Of a stretch of 64,000 bases of DNA, positions 21,133 to 31,444 are shown one piece after another. Origin of the DNA: Alopecurus myosuroides (taxonomy: Eukaryota > Streptophyta > Magnoliopsida > Poales > Poaceae). How positions within the stretch are numbered: position 1 is the first letter of the stretch; every line of letters starts with the position of its first letter. Position numbers and translations under genes: made by a program. The notes under the pieces were generated by a model, which was not told the origin of the DNA, did no database searches, and saw only the letters and a program-made list of their open reading frames with translations. Location of the stretch: the NCBI GenBank assembly GCA_028641055.1, contig CM054059.1, positions 107,830,263 through 107,894,262 of the forward strand, read 5' to 3'.

Positions 21133-23721
21133 TCATCTTTGTAAATCGGCGCACTGTTCTAGGGAGTGGTTAGCTGGCCTGCCATTCCTGCTGTGCTTCG
21201 GACATGCCATCCTGAATATGTCCCAATTGTTACCCGGCCTTGGTGGACCTTGATAATTTCCTCCATTGTGGTTACCTCCGTTGAAATTTCCTTCTGCTCT
21301 TGGCCTCGAAGACCCGGCTTCTGTGTTGGCGACAAACTCGGAGCCTCCTTCGAAAGGGCGCTTGTTCTGGCTATTTCCATTGTTACCTGATGCTGTTCCG
21401 TTGCCGGTTCTTCCATTACCGCTTGTGTTTGCTTTTGCCTTCTTGTCATCAGCTTCTTCTTCTGTAGTATCTGTCGCGGCGTGTTTGTTGCACGCATCCA
21501 TCAATTCTCCCATTGTGACTTCCGACGCATTTCGACTGGACTTCATGCGAGTTAACTTTTGCACTAAAGGTATATACTTGCATGTTTTTGCCATGGCCTG
21601 TAGTGCATCCTTGGGCTGGATATCCGTGGATGAGTGAAGTATCTCCATAACCCGGCGCACCCAACTGCGCGCCGATTCTCCCTTCTTCTGGACGCATCGC
21701 TCTAGATCATCAATAGTGAATAATTTCCTGCAGGTCCCGTGAAAGTGCTTGATAAACGCGGTCTTCAATTCCTCCCAAGACTTGATCGATCCCTCTGGTA
21801 GATTGGTGAACCACAATTTTGCTGCTCCTTCCGACATCATCAGATACATGAACTTGGCTTGGAGGTTCTCGGACGCGTTGCGAATTGACATTGCCATCTC
21901 GTAACTGCTTAGCCATGTTTCGGGATCCATGGTTGGCTCATAATTCACTACTTTCCCTGGCTCTTTGAATTTTTCCGGGTAAGGTTCAGCTCTAATATTG
22001 TCCGAGAGACACTTGGGTCCCGCGAGAACGGTTGAAGCCGGCCTTGCTCTAGAAACGTGTGATGCCGCGGGGGGCGCGGCTGGGCGCGGTGCTGCGGGAG
22101 GTCCATGCGCGGCAGACCCGGCCGCGGCCCTCCGAGCCCTAGAACTGTCCACGACGGCCTGTGCTGCCGATGCTGCCTGAGCGCGGGGAGGAGGCGGCAT
22201 TTGCTGCTGCTCTTCCCTCCGCCGCGCTGAACTTGTTTGGATATTCCCTTGCTGCTGACTGACGTATGGCGTCCCGTGCATACCGCTTCTGTGATCCGGG
22301 TAATTGGCTTGCTGTGCCACCGCAGTGTGCAACAGCTCGATGGCTTGCCGGGTCTTCTCTGCATGGGGCGACTCTCCCACAGGGATTTGATTCAATGCGA
22401 GTGTTGCTGCATATACGTTGTCCATAGGATTGTTGTAGTGGCCGGCTGGTGTGCGGAATCGTGATGGTGGCGGTGGCAGTAGATCGTTGCCGGTTGTGAC
22501 TCTAGTTTGTGGTGGGGGTAACCCGGTCCGTTCATTCGCCGGATGTGTCGCTGCTGTCATCTGTTGGGGTGCGGTTCCTTGGTTCACCACTGGTATCGGC
22601 TGATCCTGAGGTGTAACGAATAAATTAGCCGGATTGATAACCCCGCCCGTTGCTGGTAACCTGGTATGGTGCCTTTGATGTATCCTGGACGTTTCCTCTC
22701 GAAGCCGGGTTTCCAACGCGTCTAGCTCGCGCCGTCGTGTGGCCATCCCTTGCTTTTCTGCCTCTACCTGCCTTCTTTGCTGTTCCAGCGCACGACGCGC
22801 CACATCCAGATCCCTGACGCGTTCCGCTGCGTTTTCCGGAGTGATAACCGTCGCGAGAACCGTGGGGTCTAGAATCAGATTGTTATCGAATAGGGCCGGG
22901 TGGCGCGGATTCGAAGGACCCGCCCCTGGTGTCCGGTTTTCTAAGAATCCGAACGTGTTTGCATGCAACTCCTCATCCGCTGCTCTGCTGGTTACTGACG
23001 CCGACTCTCCATCAACCCGGGTCAAGACCGGGTCTCCGTTAACCGCGCCTTGTTGCTGGGCCACTGCCTGAGCCGCCCCGACTGATGCCGCGGTTGTGTT
23101 TCCTTGGTTGGCCGCGGGGGCCGCATAGACTGCAACTCGGCGTACGATATCCGGCGTAAATTCAGGCTGTTCTTCCTCACCGTTCTCCTCGTACCGATTT
23201 TCCAGTAGATCCAGAATAGACCCGGTATCATCTTCTCCTTGGGCCCGGTCGCGTGGGGTCCATGCCGGCTCCTCCGGCTGTTCCCACTCCGCGATGGGTT
23301 CTTCTGCCGGGTATGTCGTTCCAGTCGATTCTTCATCATCTGATCGGATAGACGTGGACTTTCCTGGCATAGAATCAGATCCAACGTTGTCAGGGATCGA
23401 ATTGGAAGCACATACCATACCGATGAAGACGCTGATCCGGCCGATTGTCACGACGGATCCGGTTTCGAGGTGATCCGACTCCGGCCCCCAGCCGGAATCG
23501 TCCACCACCTTTTCTCCTTCGTGGTCGATGTAGATTTCGCCGATGACAAGATTCTCCATGCCCTTCCGAGCTTCTCCCGTGATGTAAACACCTTTGGACG
23601 CAGGCCCCACGGTGGGCGCCAACTGTCGTGGGATAATCACGGCAGATGTTACCAGGGGTAACTGATCTAGGGGCAAGTCGACACCGGCGTTTGGGAGAGG
23701 GTTTAGCTCAAAGGAAGGCAT
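21133..23721 (-). CDS. gag: Gypsy gag, initiating inside the 5' LTR
   Basis: 862 aa. The ATG at 23721 lies 98 bp inside the 5' LTR; the frame leaves the LTR, crosses the PBS and continues without a stop. Residues 1-570 are low complexity, Gln/Arg/Ala/Pro-rich with a helical stretch (RDLDVARRALEQQRRQVEAE). The retrotransposon gag domain is at about 580-730, with WLSSYEMAM, AAKLWFTNLPEGSIKSWEEL and FIKHFHGTC. The tail is Asn/Gly-rich with a degenerate zinc-binding-like segment (CPKHSRNGRPANHSLEQC). An intact frame agrees with the young LTRs. A start further downstream is possible, but the LTR start gives the longest frame. Confidence 0.8.
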   Translation of the reverse strand: MPSFELNPLPNAGVDLPLDQLPLVTSAVIIPRQLAPTVGPASKGVYITGEARKGMENLVIGEIYIDHEGEKVVDDSGWGPESDHLETGSVVTIGRISVFIGMVCASNSIPDNVGSDSMPGKSTSIRSDDEESTGTTYPAEEPIAEWEQPEEPAWTPRDRAQGEDDTGSILDLLENRYEENGEEEQPEFTPDIVRRVAVYAAPAANQGNTTAASVGAAQAVAQQQGAVNGDPVLTRVDGESASVTSRAADEELHANTFGFLENRTPGAGPSNPRHPALFDNNLILDPTVLATVITPENAAERVRDLDVARRALEQQRRQVEAEKQGMATRRRELDALETRLREETSRIHQRHHTRLPATGGVINPANLFVTPQDQPIPVVNQGTAPQQMTAATHPANERTGLPPPQTRVTTGNDLLPPPPSRFRTPAGHYNNPMDNVYAATLALNQIPVGESPHAEKTRQAIELLHTAVAQQANYPDHRSGMHGTPYVSQQQGNIQTSSARRREEQQQMPPPPRAQAASAAQAVVDSSRARRAAAGSAAHGPPAAPRPAAPPAASHVSRARPASTVLAGPKCLSDNIRAEPYPEKFKEPGKVVNYEPTMDPETWLSSYEMAMSIRNASENLQAKFMYLMMSEGAAKLWFTNLPEGSIKSWEELKTAFIKHFHGTCRKLFTIDDLERCVQKKGESARSWVRRVMEILHSSTDIQPKDALQAMAKTCKYIPLVQKLTRMKSSRNASEVTMGELMDACNKHAATDTTEEEADDKKAKANTSGNGRTGNGTASGNNGNSQNKRPFEGGSEFVANTEAGSSRPRAEGNFNGGNHNGGNYQGPPRPGNNWDIFRMACPKHSRNGRPANHSLEQCADLQR
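23604..23621 (-). promoter_or_regulatory. Primer-binding site of the Tat-like Gypsy
   Basis: Minus strand reads TGGCGCCCACCGTGGGGC, two bases after the LTR end. This TGGCGCC start is usual for Tat/Athila-type elements; the tRNA partner (possibly tRNA-Asp) is not certain. Confidence 0.8.
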
Positions 23722-24102
23722 GGTTCAATTCGATCTGATAGCCGGCAATCGAAGTCGCCGGATCTCTATTCTCGATATGATAACTCGATTAGGGTTTACA
23801 CTGGATGCTCGATATCACGCGATATTGCTAGGGTTCTTAGATCTCTGTCTAAAACTATACCTGGGGGTCGGTTTATAAAGTACCCGTACCCCCTAGCTTA
23901 TTCGGCAAGACACATCTCGGATCCTACCCGGATACGGCGCACTAACCATAACTTTCCTTTACAGTAACCCATAATCCGGGTCATTGGGCCCACAGGCTTG
24001 GGCCTCCACAAGCTTCTTTATTCTTAGCCGAATCCTGCACATCGTCCTTCGGGCCGGGTTATTCCTCGGAGCTTGGCATACCGGGTTAGCATCCCCCTGT
24101 CA
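23624..24102 (-). repeat. Gypsy 5' LTR
   Basis: 479 bp, one difference from 14127-14605. Next to the PBS on its left side and the AAAAG TSD on its right side. Confidence 0.95.
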
Positions 24103-24469
24103 AAAAGTCCACCACGAACAACTCATTTTCAACATGTCCCACGTGAGCGACGTCAAGGGTCTTGCTCCTCAAAAGGACCACAATATCACGATCGAAAAAG
24201 ACGGAAAAACCCATCTTTCCAAGAGAGCGGACGAAAAGTAAATTGTAACCAAGGGATTCGACAAGCATGACGTTCACGATAGTGATATCGGGAGCTACCA
24301 CAACCTTGCCAAACCAGGATACCTTAGACTTGGACGAGTCACCATAAGTGACGGTTGCTTGGATGTCATTTGGCCGCAACTCCGTCACTAGTTCTTTGCT
24401 TCCGGTCATATGATTAGTGCATCCACTATCGAGAAACCATTTAGTCCCACCGGAAGCATAGCCCTGCAA
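24103..24469 (-). pseudogene. Copia aspartic protease, cut by the Gypsy insertion
   Basis: Minus-strand frame with KWFLDSGCTNHMTG, the Copia protease active site (D-S-G), through VTYGDSSK to ENELFVVDF, where the Gypsy begins at 24102; the matching continuation is at 14126. It is shifted by one base relative to the gag frame ending at 24474. The open frame gains a few residues from the LTR before a stop at 24086. Confidence 0.88.
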
Positions 24470-24473
24470 GAGA

Positions 24474-27067
24474 TCATTGACTAGGGTTAGGACCCGAGAA
24501 GGGTCCCTTCATGTTAGCAACAAGGGTCTTTGGAACCCAAATAGCATAGTCAATGAAACCCTCAATAGGACCAACATATTTAGCTTGCACAACACCATAA
24601 TAATCAACATATAAGAAATGGTCTGGATTGTTAGTTCCCGCGGAGGTGCTACGAGTAGTGTTGTCCCTCATGACACTACTACTCGAGGCAACATTGTTAG
24701 CTTGTGCGGGGGTGCTACGAGTAGTGTTGTCCCTAATGACAATACCACCCGTAGCACCATGTTGGTTCTTCTTCTTGTTCTTGTTCTTCTTGTTCTTCTT
24801 CTTGGCTACATAGCCAAGACCTTGCTTACCCAATTGTTTCCTTGGAGAACTCAATTGTGGTCTAGCAATGACCACATTTGAGCTAGGGGCAACCACTTGT
24901 GGGGTAGGTATCACTACCTTCTCAACTTGAGGGCCTTTGCCCTTGAGCCTTGCTAGCTCATCCTTCAACCTAGCATTTTCCTCTATAATATTTGCATGAT
25001 CACAAGAAGAAGTAGAGGTGCTAGGATTGTTAGGTTGAGTAAGTTGAGTTTGAAGTTGTTCATGCAACTCTTTGAGGGATGAGTGTTGGCTTTCCAAAGC
25101 TTTGTGAGCATTGGTTAGCTTTTCAAACTCCTCGGTTAGTTTACCATGACCAACCCCAAACTCGACTTTATCCTTTTTAGACTTTTTATATTTAGCAATG
25201 GCAAGATCACGTTCCTTAGTGATTTTAGAGACAAGTTCATTATGGGTTAATTCAATAGATTCAAGTTCATCCTCTAGAGAAATTCTACCATTATGCTCTT
25301 CTTCAAGAGTCATTGAGAGGGAGGCAATTTCATCCGCATCCCTTCTCTCAACCTCACCTTTCTTCTCAAGGGCCTCTTGGGCCTCTCCCAATTGCCTCAT
25401 GAGATTCTCAAAGTACTTCTTGGTCTCCCCTTGCATGTTACACATAAAACGATCCAAGGAGACCCTTTCATCTTCTTCTCTAAGACTAGCAATATGTTCA
25501 AGTTCACTAGGGGTATTAGAGTTGGGAGAAGATGATACCTCCGTGGCCTTAGCCATTAAGCACTTGGCATTGCGTTGAGGAAGATTGTCATTGGGGGATT
25601 CAAAGAGGGATGAAGATGATGGAGTGGAAGCAATAGCTAGAGCGGACACTTCACTTGTGGATTCTTCTTCTTCATCACTCCCAGAATCATACTCCTCTTG
25701 AGTCAAGAGCACAAACTTGGTGGGAGATTTCTTGTTGAATGGTTTCTTCTTGAAATGAGGTTTCTTGTATTCAACCTTGGACCTGTCCTTGCGAATGAGC
25801 TTGCCACTGTGGAGCTCTCTATTCTCGTAGGGGCACTCCGCAATGAAGTGATGCTTGTCTTGGCAATTGAAGCAAGATCTAACTTTTTGAGCCCCATCAT
25901 TTCCATAATGAGACTTTGTATTCTCCTCAACAAATTTCTTGCCCTTGCGGGGATTGTTCCAAAACTTTTGCACGGTGAGAGAAATAAGATCCTTTAGAAC
26001 GGGATCATAGTATTTTTCCTTCAAAGGAGGCAATGCTTCTTCTCCATCTTCTTCATTCTCAACCTCTCTTGACAAAACCTTGGCCTTCAAAGCAACGGAT
26101 GCTCCTTGGTTCATTCCAATGGCCCTAGCACGGTTGTCAAGAGCACTCTTGTTTTGCACCTTGTAGGAGCACAATTCTTGCATCACTTGAGTTGAGCTCA
26201 TGGAGGAGAAATCATGTCATCCTTGAATGCTCTTCAAGTCCGTGCCCTCAAATGGCATCACGGCAATCATGTACTTTCTCTTGATCCAATCATCGTTAAT
26301 ATACTTGGCACCCGCACTTGAGAAGGCGGTGGCAAGAGTTTTGAGTCTTCGATACATGTCAACATGATCTTCTCCATCACGCATGAAATATCCTTCGGCC
26401 TCATTGGTCAAGGTGTCATAGCGATTTCTTTGCATGCTCTCATTCCCAACGAACATGATGACTAGTGCATCCCATGTTTCTTTGGCGGTGGAGAAATGTT
26501 GAAGATGAGGCATGTGGTTGGGGCCAACGGCTTGTTGAAGGATGGACAAAGCGGTGTAGTTTAGTTGGCAATCTACGACTTCTCTTCTTGTGAGATTCTT
26601 GGGGTCAAATGGTTTGTATCCGTCACGAGTGACCCTCCAAAGATCTATACAATAAGAATTCAAGTGAGTCTCCATGTAGTATTGCCATTCACGAAAAGAA
26701 AAAGCATCATTTTAGGCGGATCTCCCCTAGGGATTATATGAGGATGAGGGACGGGAGGATCGGGAGAATAACTTCCGGGAATGGCATGAAATCCTCCACT
26801 TCCTTCCGTACCTGACTTAGCGGATTGTTCGGCGGAAGCATTTTTATGTGGATCACCCTCTACCCCTTTCTTGGCACCCTCCGGTTCAACTTCCGGAAGA
26901 GATGATTCGACTACCTCCGGTCCTTTGGCTTTGAGGAGTTGTGCCATGAGTTGACGCAACTCATCAAATTTGGTGTCTATGGATGAGGTCAATGAATTTC
27001 TCAAAGCATTGAGATCATCCATGGTCACATTGCCACCGGACGGAGCGTCATCCAAATCATCTCCCAT
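24474..27067 (-). pseudogene. SIRE-like Copia gag, broken by one frameshift and one stop
   Basis: Minus strand, three pieces. 27067-26660: acidic/Pro-rich N-terminus. 26675-26217: gag core (METHLNSYCIDLWR, LQHFSTAKETWDAL, YRRLKTLATAF). 26201-24474: same frame after TGA at 26217-26219, with a zinc knuckle CFNCQDKHHFIAEC and a long coiled coil (about residues 230-400: EEEHNGRISLEDELESIEL). The frameshift lies at about 26690. The large gag with a coiled coil after the knuckle is a SIRE/Maximus trait. Confidence 0.88.
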
Positions 27068-27107
27068 ACTTAAAATCTTAGGCGGTTAAGCCCGATAGAA
27101 GAGCCGA

Positions 27108-27120
27108 GGCTCTGATACCA
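27108..27120 (-). promoter_or_regulatory. Primer-binding site, initiator Met-tRNA type
   Basis: Minus strand reads TGGTATCAGAGCC two bases after the 5' LTR, complementary to the 3' end of plant initiator tRNA-Met. Confidence 0.9.
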
Positions 27121-27122
27121 AT

Positions 27123-28528
27123 TGAAAGTAAAGTATGGGCACCTAGAGGGGGGGGGGGGTGAACAGGTGCTACGACCAATTTTAATTTTTATATCGGTTT
27201 AGGCTTGACACAAAGGTAAATTCTCTAAATAGTGCAACTAGGGTGAATTTACCTATATGACAAGGATAGCAATAAATGCAACTAGGACAACAACTAATGC
27301 AATAAGTACAACAATTAATGCAACAAGTACAACAAGTAAGGATAAGGGAACGAGGTAACCGATGGGGGACGCGGAGACACGATGTATTCCCGAGTTCCTC
27401 CTTGTTAAGGGAGTACGTCTCGTTGGAGGGGTGTGAGCTCGCCACGAAGGCCTACTCAAAGCCATTAAGGCCTCACCCTATTCTCCTATGAACCTCCGCC
27501 ACAAAGGCCTAGTTCACCTTCCACTATTGAACCCCTTTGAGGCGGGGATCGAGTCCTTTACAAACAAGTTTGGGGCACACACCCACAACTTAATTGGGGG
27601 CTCCCAACACTCACAAATCACCAAGAGTAGCAAGAAGCCTAGGTTCTCCACAAGAGGAAACACTAGGCAAAGATCCCTCAAGCAAAAGAGAGGGGAAATG
27701 AAATCCGGTTGGTTAAGACGTAGATCGGGGCCTTCTCCTTCAATCCTCCAAAAATCAAGGCTTTTGGGTGGTTGGATTGGGAGATCTAGCAAGGTGGGGG
27801 AGCTCCAACAATGGTGACTTTAATTCTGGACGAGCTGGCTGGAGGTAGGTGGAGGGGAGGGGGTATTTATACCCCTCATAAAGTCTAAGAGCCGTTGGAG
27901 CAGATCTGGCGTTTTCACACCGGAGACTCCGGAGTAAAGGCCGGAGACTCCGGTCTGATCCGGAGACTCCGGACAGTCTCCGGTGTCCCTCCGGACTGGA
28001 TGCAGCAGGCGACACCAGCTGGGCAGCACTTTGTCTCCTTCAGAAAAACTTTACTCCGGATACTCCGGTCAAGGGGACCGGAGACTCCGGTCTTGGCGCT
28101 GCGGGTTGGCACAGAGGGAGTCTGGGGTCGAGTGGATAAATTAGATTCCAGACACACCGGAGACTCCAGTAAGGCTCCGGTGCGAGTACAACACGCGACA
28201 CCAGCCTTTCCTTAGCAATTTATTGACCCGGAGACTCCGGACAGTCTCCGGTAACACTCCTGTGTGGATGCAGTGCGCGACACCAACTGGCCCAGAGAAA
28301 AAGCGAAGGAGAAATCTCCACACCGGAGACTCCGGTCTGAGAGACCGGGGACTCCGGCCTGGAGAAAAATCCAACAACCAGAAATCTTGATGACTTGCTC
28401 CTTTTTGCAGCATCACACCACCATAACAAATAAGTTGATTTAGCCCTGAAATACATCAACACCCTTAACAGTACATGTGTTGTTAACAAACACCAAAACA
28501 AGATGATTTAAGCGCGTTTGCACTTTCA
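27123..28528 (-). repeat. SIRE-like Copia 5' LTR
   Basis: 1406 bp, TGAAAGTAAAG...GCACTTTCA on plus. The G run near 27150 is longer than in the 3' LTR. Palindromes CCGGAGACTCCGG lie at about 27918-28360, again eight or so. TSD ATATT follows at 28529-28533. Confidence 0.92.
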
Positions 28529-28533
28529 ATATT

Positions 28534-28965
28534 GCCGTGCTATCTCACACATTAGCACTTATCCATAGCCTAACATTTCACCAATTGACAAACCCATTGC
28601 TTCAACTTTTTCTTTGGCCTGCGCTACAGTAATACCCAGCTCTTTAGCAACACTTATGGCTCTAGGGTCCAATAATTGGAAGTCCTTATCCATATCGGCT
28701 ATGAATACCTTGTCGATTTCGGAACTCACTATGAGCGTGGGGGGGGGGGATCGATTTTCCTGTTCTCCGAGCTGGGGAATATCTTTTGCAATTATTATTT
28801 TCTTAGCAAACTGACAATCTTGCTTAATAATTTTGCGGTCACAGTCTGATCTCAGATTCATCTTATAGTTGGGTGGTTGCTAAATAAATCCCTTAGCCCA
28901 TGCTTTGATTTTTTTTCATCAAATATGTGCTTTGGCGCGGGCTTTTACGGTGCAAAATGGCCTTT
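28534..28965 (-). mobile_element. CACTA remnant, continuation of 4817-6486
   Basis: Beyond the ATATT TSD the minus-strand reading resumes the CACTA accessory ORF. The frame 28861-28559 encodes an Asp/Ala-rich piece (LLDPRAISVAKELGITVAQA) and a stop, then a short gap to the YVKGQ segment on the far side of the Copia (about 6480). The other CACTA end is missing; a Gypsy LTR fragment abuts at about 28966. Confidence 0.6.
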
Positions 28966-29135
28966 ACTTGTATCTTGATTGCAGGGTTGCTTGACAGGGA
29001 TATCTTTGACCTCTACCTCCATGAGTTCGATAAACCTTGGATGATCCACTTAAGGGAAACTTGCTGCTGTTCTACAAACCTCTGCACTTGGAGGCCCAAC
29101 ACTATCTACAAGAATAGAAGCATGCGTAGACATCA
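28966..29135 (+). repeat. Gypsy LTR 3' end fragment
   Basis: About 170 bp, inverted copy of 1-146 plus the terminal bases AGAAGCATGCGTAGACATCA. The LTR end CA is at 29135; the 5' side is truncated against the CACTA remnant. It belongs to the same LTR group as 1-1351. Confidence 0.75.
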
Positions 29136-31444
29136 GTGACACCTGCCCCACAACACTCGTGGTACCATCCTCAACATGGATCTCCGAGTCCTCGTTTTGT
29201 GTGAGGGAAACCTCAAAGTATTCCTCCTGACCCATCTTGGAAGACACGGTCAAGGTGTTCGAACGTGACAAGTCTGTCAAAAACGAACAAACAGTAGCGT
29301 CCAAGCATTGTTCTCCATGTACAAGGTCCACAGCAGGTCCAGCCCCTGGTCCTAAGTAGACCACTAGCTTGCCTTCTTCGCTGATAGTGGGGCCCGCGCC
29401 AGTAGCGGCTGCACCTACCTCCCGCACCAAATCTTTGCAAGGCGCTAGCTGGCCTTCCTTGCTGATAGTGGGCCCCGCACCAGCAGCGGCTGCACCCACC
29501 GCCCGCACTTTGCAAGGCAAAGCCACTCCAATTCAAGCCTCCAACTCTGCACCCGCGGGCCCCCTTGAACCGGCCCTCTCCTTGTGAAGATCCTCCACGT
29601 GGCCCACTTCGGCACTGGATGCACCCTCAGCCAACGAAACATGCGCACATGGCGCATCAAACCCATCTCTCTCCTTGGGATCCAGCGAGGCGGCTGTGTC
29701 TTTGGAAGTCACCTCGGTGGGCCCGCGCGCAGCAACCACCACTCGAGAGGGATTGGCGTAGCAGTCCGAGGGCCCCACCTTCCCTGCGGTTTCTTTTGAC
29801 AGCGGACCAGCTGTTTCCGCCGCTGAGGACACCAAGGTGGGCCCGTCTGCTGCAACCACCAATTGAGTGGGATTGGCTCTGCCATCCAAGGGGCCCACCC
29901 GTCCTGGGGTTACTTTAGGCGTAGGAGACGCCTGACCAATAGGAGGACGGCGTGCGGCCTCTGCGCTGAACCCCACACATGCAGTCTGTGCTGTGCGGCC
30001 CGTTGGATGGACGGATGCACCCACTTTTTGCAGATCTGCGGGCCCACTTTCCTTTCCACGCGATGCCGATTGGTCCACAATAGTTTCTAGCCGTTTCTTT
30101 GACTGAAAAGGAGCCTCCGACCCCACATCCTACAGCAGATCAGAAGAAACCTCGGGATTCCGCTGCGAATCAGCGCGCGGCACCCAAATTCGAACCTGTC
30201 CCGCGCCCCTAGCATCTCCTGGGTGGGATCCGACGCGAGCCGCGTGCCCCCCACGATAGGTGGGAGTCTCCGGTTCTGCGGCGGGGCCACAACCTGTGCA
30301 AAGGAGCGGAATTGACCGGCCCCACCACCTCCAGCCTGGCGTTCATCTTCTCCACGACGATCAAGGACACCTCTTTGCCATGGAAGTCGTCGGAAGGTCC
30401 TGTTTCTCCCTCCTTCACCTCCAAAATCCGGCGAGCCTCCACTACCGCCCTCCCCCGGTGACCAATGGCCGCCCACCGCGGTGCAGTCCTCTCGACGCCG
30501 ACAACATGAATGATGACCTTGTAACGCAGCGTCTCAACCCTGTCCAAGTCTACCTCCGGTGTCGGGCTTCTCTCGCGTCCCGGCGAGTTACGCAGCGGCG
30601 AGCAATATCCAGGCTCTAGGATGACAAGTGTCCAAGCTCTCAGAATCGAACGACAATCGTCCATCCAAGCTTGAAGCTGGACCAAGGCCAGATCCTTCCG
30701 ATTGTATGTCTCGAGCGCAAACTGTCCCACCACGCAACAGGTACCAAGGAGATCTTCAACTGGCTCAATGGCCCATGCATGTGGGGGGATCCCCTCCATC
30801 ACAATCTCGACCCTCTCCTTCATCGGACATGCGTGGCCTGCGCCTGCCGGTTCAACGGCCTAGAGAACAACGTGAACTCCCCGCAGTCGAACGATGGCAA
30901 TGATGCCAGTCTTCTCCTGCTTTCATCGTTGGCGAGGACAAGGAGGACATCCTCCAGTGCATAGGTGTGGACGGAAACGAACTCGAAGGAGATGTCGAGC
31001 CTGGAGCGGAGCGCCTCCTGCACCTGGGCGCACGAAACCGTCGGCCGCGCCCCCCCACCGACGCTACCATAGCACACCGGAGGATATCCTCGAGATCTCT
31101 CATGCCCGGTGAGCGGCGAACAAGGCAGACGGGGGCCTCCGCTGTCGACCATGGCAATGGCGACGAGCGACTCGCCTCCGAAACCGGCATGAAACGGAGC
31201 ACCTCCGGCGATAGTGAGGCACGCGCAGTCTCCACTGCAGCGCCCTCTCTGTTCGTGCCGTGGTGCACTCTCCTTGCTAGTTCAGACGGCGATCCTCGCC
31301 GGGCGCGCTTATCCAACAGCTCCCTGCGCAGCTCTTCCTCAGACATCGGGCTTCGCGGAGCCCTGCACTCCCACGTCGCATGTCCTTCGTTGCCGCACCG
31401 ATTACACACCTGAGCGTTTTGGCATTCACACTTCATGTGCCCTG
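29136..31444 (-). pseudogene. Zinc-knuckle/DUF4283-like protein, C-terminal part, split by Gypsy
   Basis: Downstream part of the gene that starts at 46829. After the Gypsy edge the minus strand completes the first CCHC knuckle and adds a second, VCNRCGNEGHATWEC. At about 31050 the frame shifts. The next frame (to 30820) holds FEFVSVHTYALEDVLLVLAN and LFSRPLNRQAQATHV, and a one-base shift leads to IVMEGIPPHAWAIEPVEDLL (30823-30209), a multi-copy grass DUF4283-like pattern. The tail (30126-29136) is Ala/Gly/Pro-rich with two sets of internal repeats. It ends inside the Gypsy LTR fragment at 29135. A frameshifted, two-way truncated pseudogene. Confidence 0.7.
29360..29525 (-). repeat. Tandem peptide repeat in the zinc-knuckle tail
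   Basis: Two copies of an about 80-bp unit encoding GAAAAGAGPTISKEGQLAPC / GAAATGAGPTISEEGKL. A second, unrelated pair of degenerate units (VGPxDxxANPxxxVVAAxGPT) is at about 29700-29890. Confidence 0.7.

Larger units (their letters stand above)
14127..24102 (-). mobile_element. Non-autonomous Tat/Athila-like Gypsy with antisense gene, TSD AAAAG
   Basis: 9976 bp, LTRs of 479 bp at 14127-14605 and 23624-24102, flanked by TSD AAAAG (14122-14126, 24103-24107). The PBS (23604-23621) places the 5' LTR at the right, so the element reads on the minus strand. It encodes gag and a protease-like domain, but no RT, RNase H or integrase is present between 20029 and the 3' LTR; that space is filled by a spliced plus-strand gene. 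The LTRs differ at a single site by eye (T/C at 14192 versus 23689), so the insertion is recent. Mobility would depend on enzymes from a relative. Confidence 0.93.
6492..28528 (-). mobile_element. SIRE/Maximus-like Copia retrotransposon, TSD ATATT
   Basis: A complete minus-strand LTR element of about 12 kb once the nested Gypsy (14127-24102) is removed. LTRs lie at 6492-7885 and 27123-28528, flanked by TSD ATATT (6487-6491 and 28529-28533). The order on the minus strand is LTR, PBS (27108-27120), gag, protease, integrase, RT, RNase H, extra ORF, PPT, LTR; integrase before RT defines Copia. The large coiled-coil gag and the extra ORF after pol point to the SIRE/Maximus lineage. gag and pol carry several frameshifts and stops. 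LTRs differ at about 13 sites in the first 420 bp (about 3%). Confidence 0.92.

Noticed and set aside
21133..23721. Plus-strand ORFs (22739-23071, 21266-21637 and others) inside gag
   Set aside because: Shadows of the GC-rich gag frame without motifs.
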